Assembly (NCBI RefSeq): GCF_023283885.1
Contig: NZ_JAKILA010000031.1
Location: forward strand, 1 to 45,699
Reading direction: 5' to 3'
DNA length: 45,699 bases
Origin: Shewanella basaltis
GTDB taxonomy: Bacteria; Pseudomonadota; Gammaproteobacteria; Enterobacterales; Shewanellaceae
Position 1 is the first letter of the stretch. Each line of letters starts with the position of its first letter. The notes below the pieces were generated by a model. It was given only the letters and a program-made list of their open reading frames with translations. It made no database searches and was not told where the DNA came from. The translations under genes and the position numbers were made by a program. Below are positions 1 through 7,477 of the stretch, piece after piece.

Positions 1-2
1 CG

Positions 3-470
3 CCTTGTACTAAACGTTTTATTCTGCGAAAAATACTCTACCTGGTCTAAATCGGTGATTACGGCGTTGCTTTACCACTCGTTTATGAAGAACTAAACGT
101 CGTGGTAAAGCACCTTGTACTAAACGTTTTATTCTGCGAAAAATACTCTACCTGGTCTAAATCGGTGATAATTGCGTTATTTTGCCACTCACGTAGAAAA
201 ACACTACGCTTCGTGACAAAAAGCCTTGTTCTAAGCTGATTTTTCCTGCGTTAGATACATTGTATGCTGGTCTAAAGCCTAACAGCTTAAAGCCAAACTT
301 CTTGTAAAAGAATAGTGAAAGCCCCGATGCTTAACAGTGTTGGGGCTTTTTGTTTTTTTGCTGGTTTAAAGCGTTGATTACGGCGTTGCTGCTCGCTCAC
401 ATACACAAAACGTATGCTACGTTCACAGCGCCTTGTACTAAACGATTTATCCTACGCAAAAAAGTCTAAC
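3..470. repeat. Tandem/dispersed 110-bp repeat block
   Basis: A unit of about 57 bases beginning ccttgtactaaacg occurs at 3 and again at 113, almost unchanged, a period of 110. A decayed unit starts near 222 and a partial unit at about 431. The spacer between units can fold: gctttaccac (69-78) pairs with gtggtaaagc (102-111). Degenerate relatives follow the fic gene (about 1400-1640). No ORF is apparent. The pattern suits a palindromic intergenic repeat family; a mobile origin is possible but unproven. Confidence 0.75.
316..354 (+). terminator. Rho-independent terminator
   Basis: The arms aaagcccc (318-325) and ggggcttt (342-349) are followed by a T-rich tract. No complete gene lies upstream in the window, so it probably ends a transcript entering from the left. 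It is one of four related terminators in the first 2 kb. Confidence 0.75.
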
Positions 471-479
471 CCATAGGCC

Positions 480-505
480 ATTGCTCTTAGTTAACTAAGA
501 GCAAT
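480..505. repeat. 26-bp perfect palindrome
   Basis: The half-site attgctcttagtt is followed directly by its exact reverse complement, giving a perfect 26-bp palindrome with no spacer. It lies just before the terminator at 511-547. It could be a protein-binding operator or simply a cruciform or hairpin; nothing nearby decides between these. Confidence 0.6.
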
Positions 506-510
506 ACCTA

Positions 511-547
511 AAAAAGCCCTGATACTTAATAGTATCGGGGCTTTTTG
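511..547 (+). terminator. Rho-independent terminator
   Basis: The stem aaaagccc/ggggcttttt around a short AT loop resembles the terminators at 316-354 and 1954-1990 and insulates the toxin-antitoxin operon that starts at 639. Confidence 0.75.
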
Positions 548-608
548 TTAAGGGCGTTTATCTCATGGATAAAGACTGGGTTATATAGAAGAGTAGGCTG
601 AACTAGGT

Positions 609-641
609 TATAATATAAGCGTTATCGCGGAGGATATAATG
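609..641 (+). promoter_or_regulatory. Probable -10 element and RBS of the fic operon
   Basis: TATAAT lies at 609-614 and a strong Shine-Dalgarno GGAGG at 629-633, six bases before the ATG at 639. No good -35 hexamer is visible, so the promoter call is tentative while the RBS is clear. Confidence 0.5.
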
Positions 642-797
642 GCAAATTCAACAAAAGATAAAACACCTAATAACGCTCGAGTGTTCACGCCGAAAATGAG
701 CAATTTTGAAATGAGCTCTCGCTATGAAGGTTTATCTATGAAGAAAGAAAATGCCGGAAAATCGATTGATGATTTGAAACTCAAGTATGCGCGATAA
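639..797 (+). CDS. Fic antitoxin, YhfG/FicA type (52 aa)
   Basis: This short ORF has a strong GGAGG ribosome site and overlaps the start of the fic gene by 11 bp. Its C-terminal half resembles E. coli YhfG. The sequence SSRYEG (residues 26-31) fits the class I Fic inhibitory motif (S/T)xxxE(G/N), whose glutamate pushes into the ATP site of the partner toxin and blocks AMPylation. The protein is basic and ends in KYAR, like YhfG ends in a Y-x-R type tail. Overlap with the toxin gene implies translational coupling. The motif and gene order are seen directly; inhibition is inferred from the family. Confidence 0.82.
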   Translation: MANSTKDKTPNNARVFTPKMSNFEMSSRYEGLSMKKENAGKSIDDLKLKYAR

Positions 798-1374
798 ATA
801 CGGGGTAAGCCACGACAGTTACTGTTACCCTGACTCGGAAGTACTTCAAAACAAACTTAATATTCAGGACTATGGCAATCTCGCCGAAGCCGAATTAGCC
901 TTTACTGCAACTCGATATAGTCAATACTCTTCAACAATTACCTCGTTACAAGACTTTAACCTAAAACATCTACAAAGCCTGCATAAGCACCTATTTCAAG
1001 ATATCTACTATTGGGCTGGTGATATTCGAACCGTGGATATTTCTAAGGGTGATACGCGTTTTTGTACATGTTCAAGAATTGAGGCTGAAGCGAACAAACA
1101 ATTCTCTCGAATCGTATTATTGGAACGATTCGATTCAAAACATGAACTAATTGCAGAAATCACCGATATCTTTTGTGAACTGAACATTATTCATCCATTT
1201 AGAGAGGGAAATGGAAGAACGCAAAGATTCTTTTTTGAAGAGCTCTTTTTCTATTTTGAGCTGAGTGTTAATTGGCCTGATATCTCGAAAGATGAATGGG
1301 TCAATGCAAACATTCAAGGGTATTTAGGTGACCTGAGATTATTAAATAAAATATTGAGTGATGCCACTTCATAA
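787..1374 (+). CDS. Fic-domain AMPylase toxin (FicT type)
   Basis: This 195-residue Fic protein carries the canonical motif HPFREGNGRTQR (residues 136-147): catalytic His136, Glu140 for Mg, and the Gly-Asn-Gly-Arg anion hole. Fic toxins of this class transfer AMP from ATP to target proteins; bacterial FicT enzymes are known to hit DNA gyrase and topoisomerase IV, which is inferred here and not shown. The protein has no inhibitory motif of its own, consistent with a class I system whose motif is in the small antitoxin encoded just upstream. The start ATG lies inside the antitoxin reading frame. Length matches the compact stand-alone family. The flanks are repeats and terminators, as expected for an acquired module. 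Confidence 0.9.
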   Translation: MRDKYGVSHDSYCYPDSEVLQNKLNIQDYGNLAEAELAFTATRYSQYSSTITSLQDFNLKHLQSLHKHLFQDIYYWAGDIRTVDISKGDTRFCTCSRIEAEANKQFSRIVLLERFDSKHELIAEITDIFCELNIIHPFREGNGRTQRFFFEELFFYFELSVNWPDISKDEWVNANIQGYLGDLRLLNKILSDATS

Positions 1375-1723
1375 ATTTAAGCATCCTTTGATGCCTTTAA
1401 GCCACTGATCACTGCGTTACTTGCTCGTTCATATCAGTTGATGAATCACTGAACGATCTACCGCCCAAGATGTATGAGCGATTAAATGAGGAAAACTCTC
1501 TCAAAATATGATCGATATAAGGGATGGTTACAATTTATTTTCATTTATTTATGATTTTTACTGCGTTGCCTTTTCAGTAGTAACGTAGTGAATTTATCCA
1601 GCACAAACTACTCACTGATCTAACGGCTAAAAGTTTCAACTTCTGTAAAGCTTAAAAGCCTCAATGCTTAATTGTGTCGGGGTTTTGTCATTCTGTACTG
1701 TCCTCTAGAGGATACGGAACACT
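1375..1723. other. Intergenic, degenerate repeats
   Basis: No gene is visible. The stretch 1403-1470 and parts of 1545-1640 resemble the spacer of the 110-bp repeats at the left end (actgcgtt...gctcgttcat pattern). About 1643-1689 is a mutated version of the terminator at 316-354. Confidence 0.5.
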
Positions 1724-1846
1724 ACTTGCGAGTAATTTTGTCCAAATCTCCCATCGAGTAGGCCGATAACACAATGGTGATGTGGATAGTAAGTACCACA
1801 TGATTTTGTCGTGTTCGATATTTTAGGCATTGATGCTCATGAATCT
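1724..1846 (-). pseudogene. Decayed partial copy of yqhA (3' end)
   Basis: These roughly 120 bases align to the last 120 bases of the intact yqhA gene at 2206 with scattered mismatches and small indels that break the frame. The terminal codons D-K-I-T-R-K are still readable and are followed by TAG. No 5' part is present. It is a fragmentary duplication; homology to the neighbouring gene ends at the stop codon. Confidence 0.85.
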
Positions 1847-1953
1847 ACTGGGGACAATTTCACTGTTTGTAGTGGTTACATTTAACCGTCCAATGACTCA
1901 ATAATCGCATAGTGTAGCAATGTACACTTTGGACTAACGTTATGATAGTCAAT

Positions 1954-1990
1954 AAAAAGCCCTGATGCTGTTATGTATCAGGGCTTTTTA
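1954..1990 (+). terminator. Rho-independent terminator
   Basis: aaaagccctgat pairs with atcagggctttt and is followed by T-rich sequence. It is related to the terminators at 316 and 511. Confidence 0.7.
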
Positions 1991-2012
1991 TTTGGGTATG
2001 ACTGGTTACTTA

Positions 2013-2206
2013 ACCTGAGTTCGGGATAAGGGATGAACTTATGCTATTTAAAATCAACATGTTACCCTTTCTCACTTTCAAGCTTGTCATTTGTTCTGCT
2101 AACAAGGCGAATGGACGCGTCAATAGCTAGCCTATTGCAAGTCGATTCAACACAGTTAACAGGGCAAAGGACTGTTTGAAAGGCGTTTATTATCCCGATC
2201 TCAGGT
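2013..2206. mobile_element. MITE-like element, family 1, copy A
   Basis: A 194-bp non-coding element with terminal inverted repeats (acctgagttcgggataa on the left; ttatcccgatctcaggt on the right), bounded on each side by TA. A second full copy in inverted orientation is at 13590-13784. The interior holds an imperfect palindrome around caatagctagcctattg. TA duplication is the habit of IS630/Tc1-mariner-type transposases, so it may be mobilised in trans by one; no such transposase is in the window. Confidence 0.8.
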
Positions 2207-2694
2207 TACTTACGGGTAATTTTATCCAGATATCCCATGGCGAAGGCTGATAACACAAAGGTGATATGGATGAGTAAATACCACATGATTTTGTCGTTTT
2301 CGATGTTTTCGGCATTCATAAAAACTTTGAGTAAGTGAATGGATGAAATGGCGACGATAGACGCGGCGACTTTGTTTTTTAGCGATCCGGCATCCATCTT
2401 GCCTAGCCAGCTGAGTTTGTCACTGTTTTCGCCCACATCAAGCTGTGATACAAAGTTTTCGTAACCTGAAAACATCACCATAATCAGTAAGCCCCCAACT
2501 AAGGTGATGTCGATAAGTGACAGGGTGATGAGCACTAAATCAACTTCTGCAATGGTGAAAATAATCGGCATGATGTGAAAGATCTCTTGGAAGAACTTTA
2601 TGCCTAAGGCAAGTAAGACCAAGCTTAACCCCAGATAAATAGGCGCCATGATCCAGCGTGATGCATACATCAACTTTTCAAAAATTTTTTCCAT
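2206..2694 (-). CDS. yqhA: YqhA family inner-membrane protein (UPF0114)
   Basis: The 162 residues match E. coli YqhA over the whole length, including the blocks MYASRW near the start, VMFSGYENFVSQLD and WLGKMD in the middle, and HxTFVLSAFxMGYLD at the end. Four hydrophobic segments indicate an integral inner-membrane protein. Function is unknown in any organism as far as I know. The stop codon TAA is formed partly by the flanking TA and the first base of the MITE at 2013-2206, while the decayed copy at 1724 ends in TAG after the same residues, so the insertion preserved termination. Transcribed alone on the minus strand. Confidence 0.93.
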   Translation of the reverse strand: MEKIFEKLMYASRWIMAPIYLGLSLVLLALGIKFFQEIFHIMPIIFTIAEVDLVLITLSLIDITLVGGLLIMVMFSGYENFVSQLDVGENSDKLSWLGKMDAGSLKNKVAASIVAISSIHLLKVFMNAENIENDKIMWYLLIHITFVLSAFAMGYLDKITRK

Positions 2695-3006
2695 AAAAAT
2701 AGTTAACCTTCAGATAAAATACGCTAAAAATCGATAAAGCTATTTACTGCTAAACAATAAGATGATGAACTTTAACTGTGCTGACATATTATGGCAAGCT
2801 AGATAATCTGTCATTTTGCCCCTTGCATGCTGCTGAGTGTATTGCACTAGCGCATAATTTAACTACGAAGTGGCAGAGTAAACGTTATTATTACCTAAAG
2901 CACCAACTCGTTTGTGTGGGTAATTTTTTAATCTCAATCTCAGGTTCATTGGTTACACTGCGTTGATTGAGTGTGAATATTAATTTTAACACAGAGACGG
3001 TTCATT
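2695..3006. other. Divergent intergenic region
   Basis: The space between yqhA and the next gene should hold both promoters. A GTG-started frame at 2778-2966 has no ribosome site and unconvincing composition, and was not accepted. At about 2936-2950 a short piece, aatctcaatctcaggtt, resembles a MITE family 1 terminus. Confidence 0.4.
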
Positions 3007-3411
3007 ATGGATAAAGCAAAGTCAAACACCAAGCGAAAAGCCCCCTGGGTTGCTATCGGTATCATTGCCGCAATCGTGCTATTGTTTAGCCTACTCGTTA
3101 CGCAAATGCCTAAGGGGTTTACCTCCGACCTTGAGCTAATAGGTACGGGGAAACCCGCTGTTGTGTTTGTTTACGATCCTAATCTTGTGTCGAGCATCAC
3201 TCAAACTGAGCAAATGAATGAAGCGCGCGATCATCTTGGTGATAATGTGCATTTTTTACTTGCCAGAATTGCCACACCAGAGGGCGAGGCGTTTATTAGT
3301 AAGCATAATGCCCAGTTAACCGAGTTATTGTTATTTGATCCAGCAGGAAACCTAACCAAAAGACAATTAGCAGTAATTGATGCCAATGAGTTAATGCGAT
3401 GGGTTCGATAA
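3007..3411 (+). CDS. Membrane-anchored thioredoxin-fold-like protein
   Basis: A 134-residue protein with a basic N-terminus, one transmembrane helix (about 14-34) and a periplasmic domain. The pattern KPAVVFVYDPN, then an alpha-helical stretch, VHFLLARIAT and ELLLFDPAGN is consistent with a thioredoxin-like fold, but there is no cysteine anywhere, so no redox activity is expected. A related absence is seen in the lipoprotein at 5957. Function unknown. It is followed by a bidirectional terminator shared with the convergent alginate lyase gene. Confidence 0.6.
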   Translation: MDKAKSNTKRKAPWVAIGIIAAIVLLFSLLVTQMPKGFTSDLELIGTGKPAVVFVYDPNLVSSITQTEQMNEARDHLGDNVHFLLARIATPEGEAFISKHNAQLTELLLFDPAGNLTKRQLAVIDANELMRWVR

Positions 3412-3448
3412 GTTTTGTGTGCAGCACTGTCATATTGGGCAAGTTAAA

Positions 3449-3480
3449 CAATAAGCCTGCTAATGAGCAGGCTTATTGTT
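3449..3480. terminator. Bidirectional terminator
   Basis: caataagcctgc (3449-3460) pairs perfectly with gcaggcttattg (3467-3478) and is flanked by A- and T-rich ends. It sits between two convergent genes. Confidence 0.8.
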
Positions 3481-3497
3481 TGCAATTACATAGTCGT

Positions 3498-4532
3498 TTA
3501 CTGATTTAGCTCAAGTTGATAAAAGCTGGCCTGGGCATAGTCGCCAGCTTGCATACCGCGCCATTGGCAATCTGAGCTGCTTTTGTTGGTATTACATTGG
3601 TTGTATACGCCAGCTTTGTAGTACATCCAATCATTTTTGTACCCTAGATCGACCTTGTGACCTTGGTAATTTCCCTGGGCTAGATTGATGTCAAAGGTTT
3701 TGACTATCGGCTTGTCGCTGCCAGGGTTTTTAGTGAATGTCAGTGTCATATTGTCGCCTTCAACATTCACTTCATAAGCGAATATTTCGCCTAATTTAAT
3801 GCCGTCTTTTGGATCGCTAGCCCCTTTACGCAAGTTGTATTTACCGAACACATTGTGACGAATATCTTGACGTAGTTTTTTGCCATTACTGTCGAGAGCA
3901 TCTTGTAATTTTGGCTCTGGGTTTAACTCGTAACTCCAAGCTAAAGAGCCATATTCATGTTCAGGCAATTTACGGTAAACAATTTTAAGTGGTTCGTTAT
4001 CTGAGCCATGTATTTGACCAATGACCACAGCATATGCGCCATTCTTTTTGTCATTACCGCTGGTACTGACCTGATCGACTGATAAGGTGGCCTTTAATTG
4101 TCCGCCAATTGCGCCGTACTGACTGGCATTAGGGTGCGATGCCACAACAAAATTGTTTTTAGGTTCATCGTATTTATCGGCCAGCATGGCACGTAGTTCG
4201 CTACGGGTATTTTTACTGTTTGGTGTGGTTGGGGCTTCATTGGGTGCAACAAACACTAATGCACCGGTGTTTTTATCGGTATAAAACCACTGTGGATGGG
4301 AGTAAGGCGTTTGAGTATTGCTCAGTTGTTGCTTGTCTATTTCTAGTGCTTTACCTGCTTTTTCGCTAGAGAGTTCCGGTAAGGTAATTTTCCATTTAGA
4401 TAGGTCGAAGTTTTGTGACGGCGCATTGGTTGGGACAAGATTGAAGTGTTTGGCGGTATCAAGTTCAATCGATGCGGCGGCAGAGCCGGCAATCATACTG
4501 GCGGTTAACAAACTCAGGTGGATCTTTCTCAT
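3498..4532 (-). CDS. Secreted alginate lyase, polysaccharide lyase family 7
   Basis: This 344-residue protein has a signal peptide (about 1-20, ending SAAA) and one PL7 domain. The diagnostic motifs are all present: KWKITLPE (47-53 region), RSELR (110-114), QIH (173-175) and YYKAGVYNQ (304-312). Gln173, His175, Arg110 and Tyr310 correspond to the catalytic set that cleaves alginate by beta-elimination. In characterised PL7 enzymes QIH rather than QVH usually goes with preference for polyguluronate; this is inference here. The start was set at the internal ATG (MRKIHL) because AGGAA lies just upstream and the signal peptide begins there; an ATG 21 bases earlier lacks both. No other alginate-catabolism gene is nearby, so it acts as a lone exported lyase. 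Confidence 0.93.
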   Translation of the reverse strand: MRKIHLSLLTASMIAGSAAASIELDTAKHFNLVPTNAPSQNFDLSKWKITLPELSSEKAGKALEIDKQQLSNTQTPYSHPQWFYTDKNTGALVFVAPNEAPTTPNSKNTRSELRAMLADKYDEPKNNFVVASHPNASQYGAIGGQLKATLSVDQVSTSGNDKKNGAYAVVIGQIHGSDNEPLKIVYRKLPEHEYGSLAWSYELNPEPKLQDALDSNGKKLRQDIRHNVFGKYNLRKGASDPKDGIKLGEIFAYEVNVEGDNMTLTFTKNPGSDKPIVKTFDINLAQGNYQGHKVDLGYKNDWMYYKAGVYNQCNTNKSSSDCQWRGMQAGDYAQASFYQLELNQ

Positions 4533-4799
4533 TGAATTGTTCCTCAGGATCATGGCGTAAAATAGATTATCAGAATACTACAATAATATTGTATTACAAA
4601 TGTGTGATCGCGGTGGGGATTCTGGCCTTAAGTGGGTAATATCATTGTTAATCTTACCCATTACCGGCGTTGTTGTTGGTTAAGCTGTTTACACCCTTGG
4701 TAGATTTTTGCGAGTAGGGAGAGATTAATGATGTCTCCATTGGGGTAATTGATATATGATGCGCCACCCCCAAATTTAGCCTGTTTTTGATTGCATTTT

Positions 4800-5549
4800 A
4801 TGTCTACTAACGCCCTTTATACCGACTTATCTGGTTATTACGATTTAATGTGCTGCGATATCAACTATCAGCAGCAAAGCAACAGTGTGGCTCGGTTGCA
4901 CCAGATTTTAGGCAATAGTGGTAAACAACACTTAGATTTGGCCTGTGGCACAGGGCCGCATGTGAGGCATTTTATCGACTTAGGCTTTCACAGTAGCGGA
5001 CTAGATATCAATCAACCTATGCTTGATATTGCTATGCGTCGTTGCCCAGAAGCGCAATTTAGTTTGCAAAACATGACTGAATTTTATGTTGAACAAAAAC
5101 TGGATTTAATCACTTGTTTTTTGTATTCCATCCATTACTCACAAGGTATCGAAGCGCTAAAAGCCTGTATCGCTAGCGTGCATAACGCGTTAAATGCTGG
5201 CGGCTTATTTTGTTTTAACTCGGTCGACAAGCACAAGATTAATAATAAGGCGTTAGTACGTCACAGTGCCGATTTTGAAGACAGCCAGTTTGTGTTTGAG
5301 TCGGGTTGGCATTACAGCGGTGTGGGTGAGATGCAAGCACTTAATTTGAGCATTGCTAAAACTCAGTTTAACGCCACACAGCTGTGGCAAGACTCTCATT
5401 CCATGGTCGCTACAAGCTTTACTGAGCTACAAGCATTGCTGGCACCGTATTTTGACGTGCAAATATTTGAACACGATTACGACAGGATCATCCCGTGGGG
5501 TTTAGCATCGGGTAATGCCCTGTTTGTGTGTACAAAACGCGAACGTTAA
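4800..5549 (+). CDS. Class I SAM-dependent methyltransferase
   Basis: A 249-residue cytosolic methyltransferase. Motif I is LDLACGTGPHVRHF (about residues 46-59), followed by an acidic post-I strand (SGLDIN) and the motif IV-like segment LDLITCFLYSIHY, typical of small-molecule methyltransferases of the Methyltransf_25/11 type. Start taken at ATG 4800; a TTG nine bases upstream is possible but less likely. The substrate is not apparent. It lies alone between a 240-bp and a 400-bp gap, so it is monocistronic. Confidence 0.85.
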   Translation: MSTNALYTDLSGYYDLMCCDINYQQQSNSVARLHQILGNSGKQHLDLACGTGPHVRHFIDLGFHSSGLDINQPMLDIAMRRCPEAQFSLQNMTEFYVEQKLDLITCFLYSIHYSQGIEALKACIASVHNALNAGGLFCFNSVDKHKINNKALVRHSADFEDSQFVFESGWHYSGVGEMQALNLSIAKTQFNATQLWQDSHSMVATSFTELQALLAPYFDVQIFEHDYDRIIPWGLASGNALFVCTKRER

Positions 5550-5956
5550 CGATAAGCAGGCCTGTTAGGATTGTTTAACATGAAATATCGATGAAGATAT
5601 CTTGATTAAACGCCATATTAAGTTTGATATAAACACTGTTTCAACAAACTAACATGTCTCTTGCGTGTCGATACATCTCTCACGACGCATAGTAAAAAGA
5701 TCATAGTTTACAATCAGTCATTTCATCATAAATAGTACAATGTAGGCTATTATTTTGTTTGTCGATCATTGTCAACGCGCATGAGGGGCGTTCAGATATC
5801 ATTATGATGCTCAGACCTAAGGTGAGTGACCTACACTTATTTTAATCAATAAGAGTCAATTGACACTCTTTTTACTGGTGAGAGACGTATATAAGCTGAG
5901 CTTTGGATAATGGTCCAAGTGATACAGACGACTATTTTTTACCTAAGGGGGTTATC
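5550..5956. other. Intergenic region
   Basis: No gene is visible. A small dyad aagagt/actctt flanks gtcaattgac at 5851-5870. Bases 5893-5910 (aagctgagctttggataa) resemble the terminus of MITE family 1 with a few mismatches and may be a remnant. Confidence 0.35.
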
Positions 5957-6472
5957 ATGCGTTTTATTCTTGTGAGTGTCGCTTTGCTGATGTTGAGTGC
6001 GTGTAGCATCAGTTATCCAAACCAGGCCATTACAGGCCAGGTGTTTCCTTCTGTGTCTGGCCAAACGTTAGCGCAACAACCAATGCAACTGCCACAGGAC
6101 TTGAACGGTGCAGTTTCATTGTTGCTCATTGGCTACAAGCAAGATTCGCAATTTGACATTGACCGTTGGTTAATCGGTCTTGATATGACACAAACCAAGG
6201 TGCCCGTTTATGAAGTGCCAACCATTCAGGGGTTATTTCCGCGAATGTTCAGCACCTTAATCGACAATGGTATGCGCTCTGGTATTCCAAAGCCACTTTG
6301 GAAAGGCGTTGTGACTGTGTATCAAGACGGTGAGCAAGTACAAGCTTTTACTGGCAACGAAAACCCCAATAATGCTCGGGTTGTGTTATTAGATGCACAA
6401 GGTAAAGTGATTTACTTTTATGATCAGGGCTTTTCGGTTGATGCCCTCAATACGTTACGGGCGTTATTGTAA
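5957..6472 (+). CDS. Lipoprotein with thioredoxin-like (ATP10/TlpA-like) domain, no cysteines
   Basis: 171 residues beginning with a lipoprotein signal; the lipobox is LSAC with Cys16. The start at 5957 is chosen because AAGGGGG precedes it and the signal peptide begins there; the longer frame from 5903 has neither. The rest (strand SLLLIGY, then FDIDRWLIGLD, VPVYEVPTI, and a C-terminal ARVVLLDAQGKVIYFYDQG strand pair) looks like a thioredoxin fold of the kind seen in ATP10-type assembly factors, but it lacks the CxxC pair. Probably periplasmic and membrane-anchored. Function unknown. Confidence 0.65.
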   Translation: MRFILVSVALLMLSACSISYPNQAITGQVFPSVSGQTLAQQPMQLPQDLNGAVSLLLIGYKQDSQFDIDRWLIGLDMTQTKVPVYEVPTIQGLFPRMFSTLIDNGMRSGIPKPLWKGVVTVYQDGEQVQAFTGNENPNNARVVLLDAQGKVIYFYDQGFSVDALNTLRALL

Positions 6473-6593
6473 ACACTCACTGTATTTGGCGGAGTAATGT
6501 GTTGCATGAGCTTGAAAATAGGTTCATCTTGTTGCAATAAGCTGGTTACGACTAACACGCTGCAGTATGTGCAGCTTCATTGAGGGATTTGTC

Positions 6594-7115
6594 ATGCTTT
6601 ACGATCTAACGGTAGTGCAATTTAGCAAAATGCTAAATAATTTAACCCATATTCTTGATAAAGCTGAAGCTTTTGCCGCACTGAAAAAAGTCGACATGGC
6701 AGTGCTATTAAATTCTCGCCTAGCCCCTGATCAATTTAATCTTATTCGTCAGGTGCAAATTGCGTGCGACACAGCAAAAATAGGTGTGGCACGTTTAACG
6801 GGTAATATGGACACAGTACCCAAGCACGATGATAGCGAAACGACACTAGACGAATTACGCCAGCGCATTGCCTCTGTACTGACTTACCTTGACGGATTTA
6901 GCGAGGCCGATTTTGGTCATGCTGACAGCGTGCATGTGTCTCAGCCACGCTGGGAAGGCAAATATCTAACGGGCTATGAATTTGCTATTGAGCATGCGGT
7001 TCCAAACCTTTATTTTCATATCACGACAGCGTATGCCATTTTGCGCCACAATGGTGTTGAGGTAGGCAAAAAAGACTACTTAGGTGCCATGCCTTATAAA
7101 GTACCAATGATGTAA
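6594..7115 (+). CDS. DUF1993 family protein
   Basis: 173 residues matching the DUF1993 pattern: MLYDLTVVQFSKML at the N-terminus, then DKAEAFA, LAPDQFNLIRQVQIACDTAK in the middle (read as two pieces) and a final helical half with HxxxAYAILRHNGVEVGKKDYLG. The family is predicted to be a four-helix bundle related to DinB-like proteins, with no demonstrated activity. Start placed at the ATG preceded by GAGGGAT; the nine upstream residues of the longer frame are not conserved in style. Ends at a strong terminator. Confidence 0.82.
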   Translation: MLYDLTVVQFSKMLNNLTHILDKAEAFAALKKVDMAVLLNSRLAPDQFNLIRQVQIACDTAKIGVARLTGNMDTVPKHDDSETTLDELRQRIASVLTYLDGFSEADFGHADSVHVSQPRWEGKYLTGYEFAIEHAVPNLYFHITTAYAILRHNGVEVGKKDYLGAMPYKVPMM

Positions 7116-7162
7116 GTTGCTAGGCCCCAGGAAATGTTGATTTCTGCTGCAAAAACAACATT

Positions 7163-7201
7163 AAAAAAACGGCCAGAATCTAAGATTCTGGCCGTTTTTT
7201 C
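7163..7201. terminator. Strong bidirectional terminator
   Basis: aaaacggccagaatc pairs with gattctggccgtttt around a two-base loop and is followed by TTTT. It lies between convergent genes. Confidence 0.9.
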
Positions 7202-7225
7202 TCTATTGGGCACCGAGCATAAAAA

Positions 7226-7477
7226 CTATTGCTGCAATTGCGCTTTTGCCGCTTCAACTTTTGAGAAATCTAACCCCAGCTCTACAACGGCTTCTTTGAT
7301 TAATGCAGGGTTTTGCATTACTAGGGCCATTAACTGTTGCAGCTTTTCTGCTGGAATACCTAATTGGCCAATGGTTGCCATTGCAGCAAATGGATTTTCA
7401 GTTAATGCCTGGAAAAGCTCGTTAATTTGAGCGTCAGTGACCTGGTGTTCTTTTAAGATGGCAATAATCGGATTCAT
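7226..7477 (-). CDS. DUF2999 family small protein
   Basis: 83 residues. The opening MNPIIAILKEHQVTD and the core ENPFAAMATIGQLGIP are characteristic of the DUF2999 family, which I know from Shewanella and Vibrio relatives. It is all-helical and soluble, without signal peptide or cysteines. Function unknown. A ribosome site (AAGGTAACGC) precedes the ATG. Confidence 0.8.
   Translation of the reverse strand: MNPIIAILKEHQVTDAQINELFQALTENPFAAMATIGQLGIPAEKLQQLMALVMQNPALIKEAVVELGLDFSKVEAAKAQLQQ

Noticed and set aside
1..505. CRISPR array
   Set aside because: The units are 57 bases or longer, spaced by 110 with self-complementary similar spacers, and no cas gene is present.
2778..2966. GTG-started 62-codon frame downstream of yqhA promoter region
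   Set aside because: No ribosome site, unlike-protein composition, and it lies where two promoters are expected.
5851..5873. Terminator-like dyad aagagt/actctt
   Set aside because: Only six base pairs and 300 bases away from any gene end on that strand.
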